Assembly: GCA_013044425.1 (NCBI GenBank)
Contig: JABEUK010000020.1
Coordinates: 1-22,093 of the forward strand
DNA: 22,093 nt
Source: Thermoplasmata archaeon
GTDB taxonomy: Archaea > Thermoplasmatota > Thermoplasmata > Lutacidiplasmatales > UBA184
Direction: 5' to 3'
Of this stretch, positions 22,050 to 22,093 are shown piece after piece (the first letter of the stretch is position 1; every line of letters starts with the position of its first letter). The position numbers and the translations under genes are program-made. Below the pieces are notes generated by a model. That model saw only the letters and a program-made list of their open reading frames with translations. It ran no database searches and was not told the origin of the DNA.

Positions 22050-22093
22050 CTAGTGCACCAGGAGCCAGGCGACGGTGCCCGCCACTCCGATGA
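22050..22093 (-). CDS. C-terminal end of a probable membrane protein (partial)
   Basis: The last 13 codons read IGVAGTVAWLLVH and then TAG on the minus strand. The hydrophobic run looks like the end of a transmembrane helix of a gene that continues beyond the window. So little is visible that the frame could be chance; the identity cannot be stated. Confidence 0.4.
   Translation of the reverse strand, partial: IGVAGTVAWLLVH

Noticed and set aside
1..22093. CRISPR arrays, insertion sequences or phage genes
   Set aside because: I saw no regularly spaced direct repeats, transposase motifs, terminal inverted repeats or phage structural genes in the window.

Overview
The window looks like chromosomal DNA from a very GC-rich archaeon. 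The evidence is archaeal-type uS12 and eS8 proteins, SRP19, a family B DNA polymerase, a GPN-loop GTPase, ADP-forming acetyl-CoA synthetase, a two-gene 2-oxoacid:ferredoxin oxidoreductase, pyruvoyl-dependent arginine decarboxylase and 6-phospho-3-hexuloisomerase. Many start codons also lie about 24-35 nt downstream of a TATA-like box. I would guess a high-GC member of the Thermoplasmatota (Euryarchaeota sensu lato), but that placement is inference from gene content and feel, not from a tree. I see no insertion sequence, prophage, CRISPR array or defence island. This is a compact housekeeping region.

Layout, left to right. (1) Information processing: uS12 (minus strand) diverges from a family 4 uracil-DNA glycosylase and a family B DNA polymerase. 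(2) A drug/metabolite-type transporter and purM (minus); purM diverges from pyrC, so a purine and a pyrimidine biosynthesis gene face away from one shared AT-rich element. (3) A minus-strand block: a gamma-alpha fused 2-oxoacid:ferredoxin oxidoreductase subunit and its beta subunit, then a small CxxC protein and a DedA-family membrane protein. (4) moaD and moaE (plus) run tail-to-tail into an alpha-beta fused ADP-forming acyl-CoA synthetase, with a 110-nt coding overlap. (5) An Mrp/NBP35 Fe-S carrier ATPase diverges from the synthetase across one TATA-like element. (6) A DUF998-like membrane protein and a small hypothetical protein. (7) eS8, SRP19 and a GPN-loop GTPase form a minus-strand operon. 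(8) A gap of roughly 400 bp without a convincing gene, rich in inverted repeats. (9) rnhB and an SCP2-domain protein overlap by ATGA. (10) Minus strand: an endonuclease IV-like TIM-barrel protein with a long basic tail, 6-phospho-3-hexuloisomerase and arginine decarboxylase. (11) An RlmE/FtsJ-type rRNA methyltransferase, tRNA-Pro(GGG) and the last codons of a membrane protein cut by the window edge.

Functionally the genes cover replication and uracil repair, translation and protein targeting (uS12, eS8, SRP19, rRNA methylation, tRNA-Pro), nucleotide synthesis, ferredoxin-linked oxidation of 2-oxoacids followed by ATP capture from acyl-CoA (oxidoreductase plus synthetase), molybdopterin and Fe-S cofactor assembly, and ribulose-monophosphate/polyamine metabolism. 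The points most worth a second look are the moaE/synthetase overlap, the shared divergent promoters, the structured gap at 17404-17793, the altered metal site and basic tail of the endonuclease IV-like protein, and the PCNA-binding-like tip of the polymerase. I did not find a clearly new multigene system.
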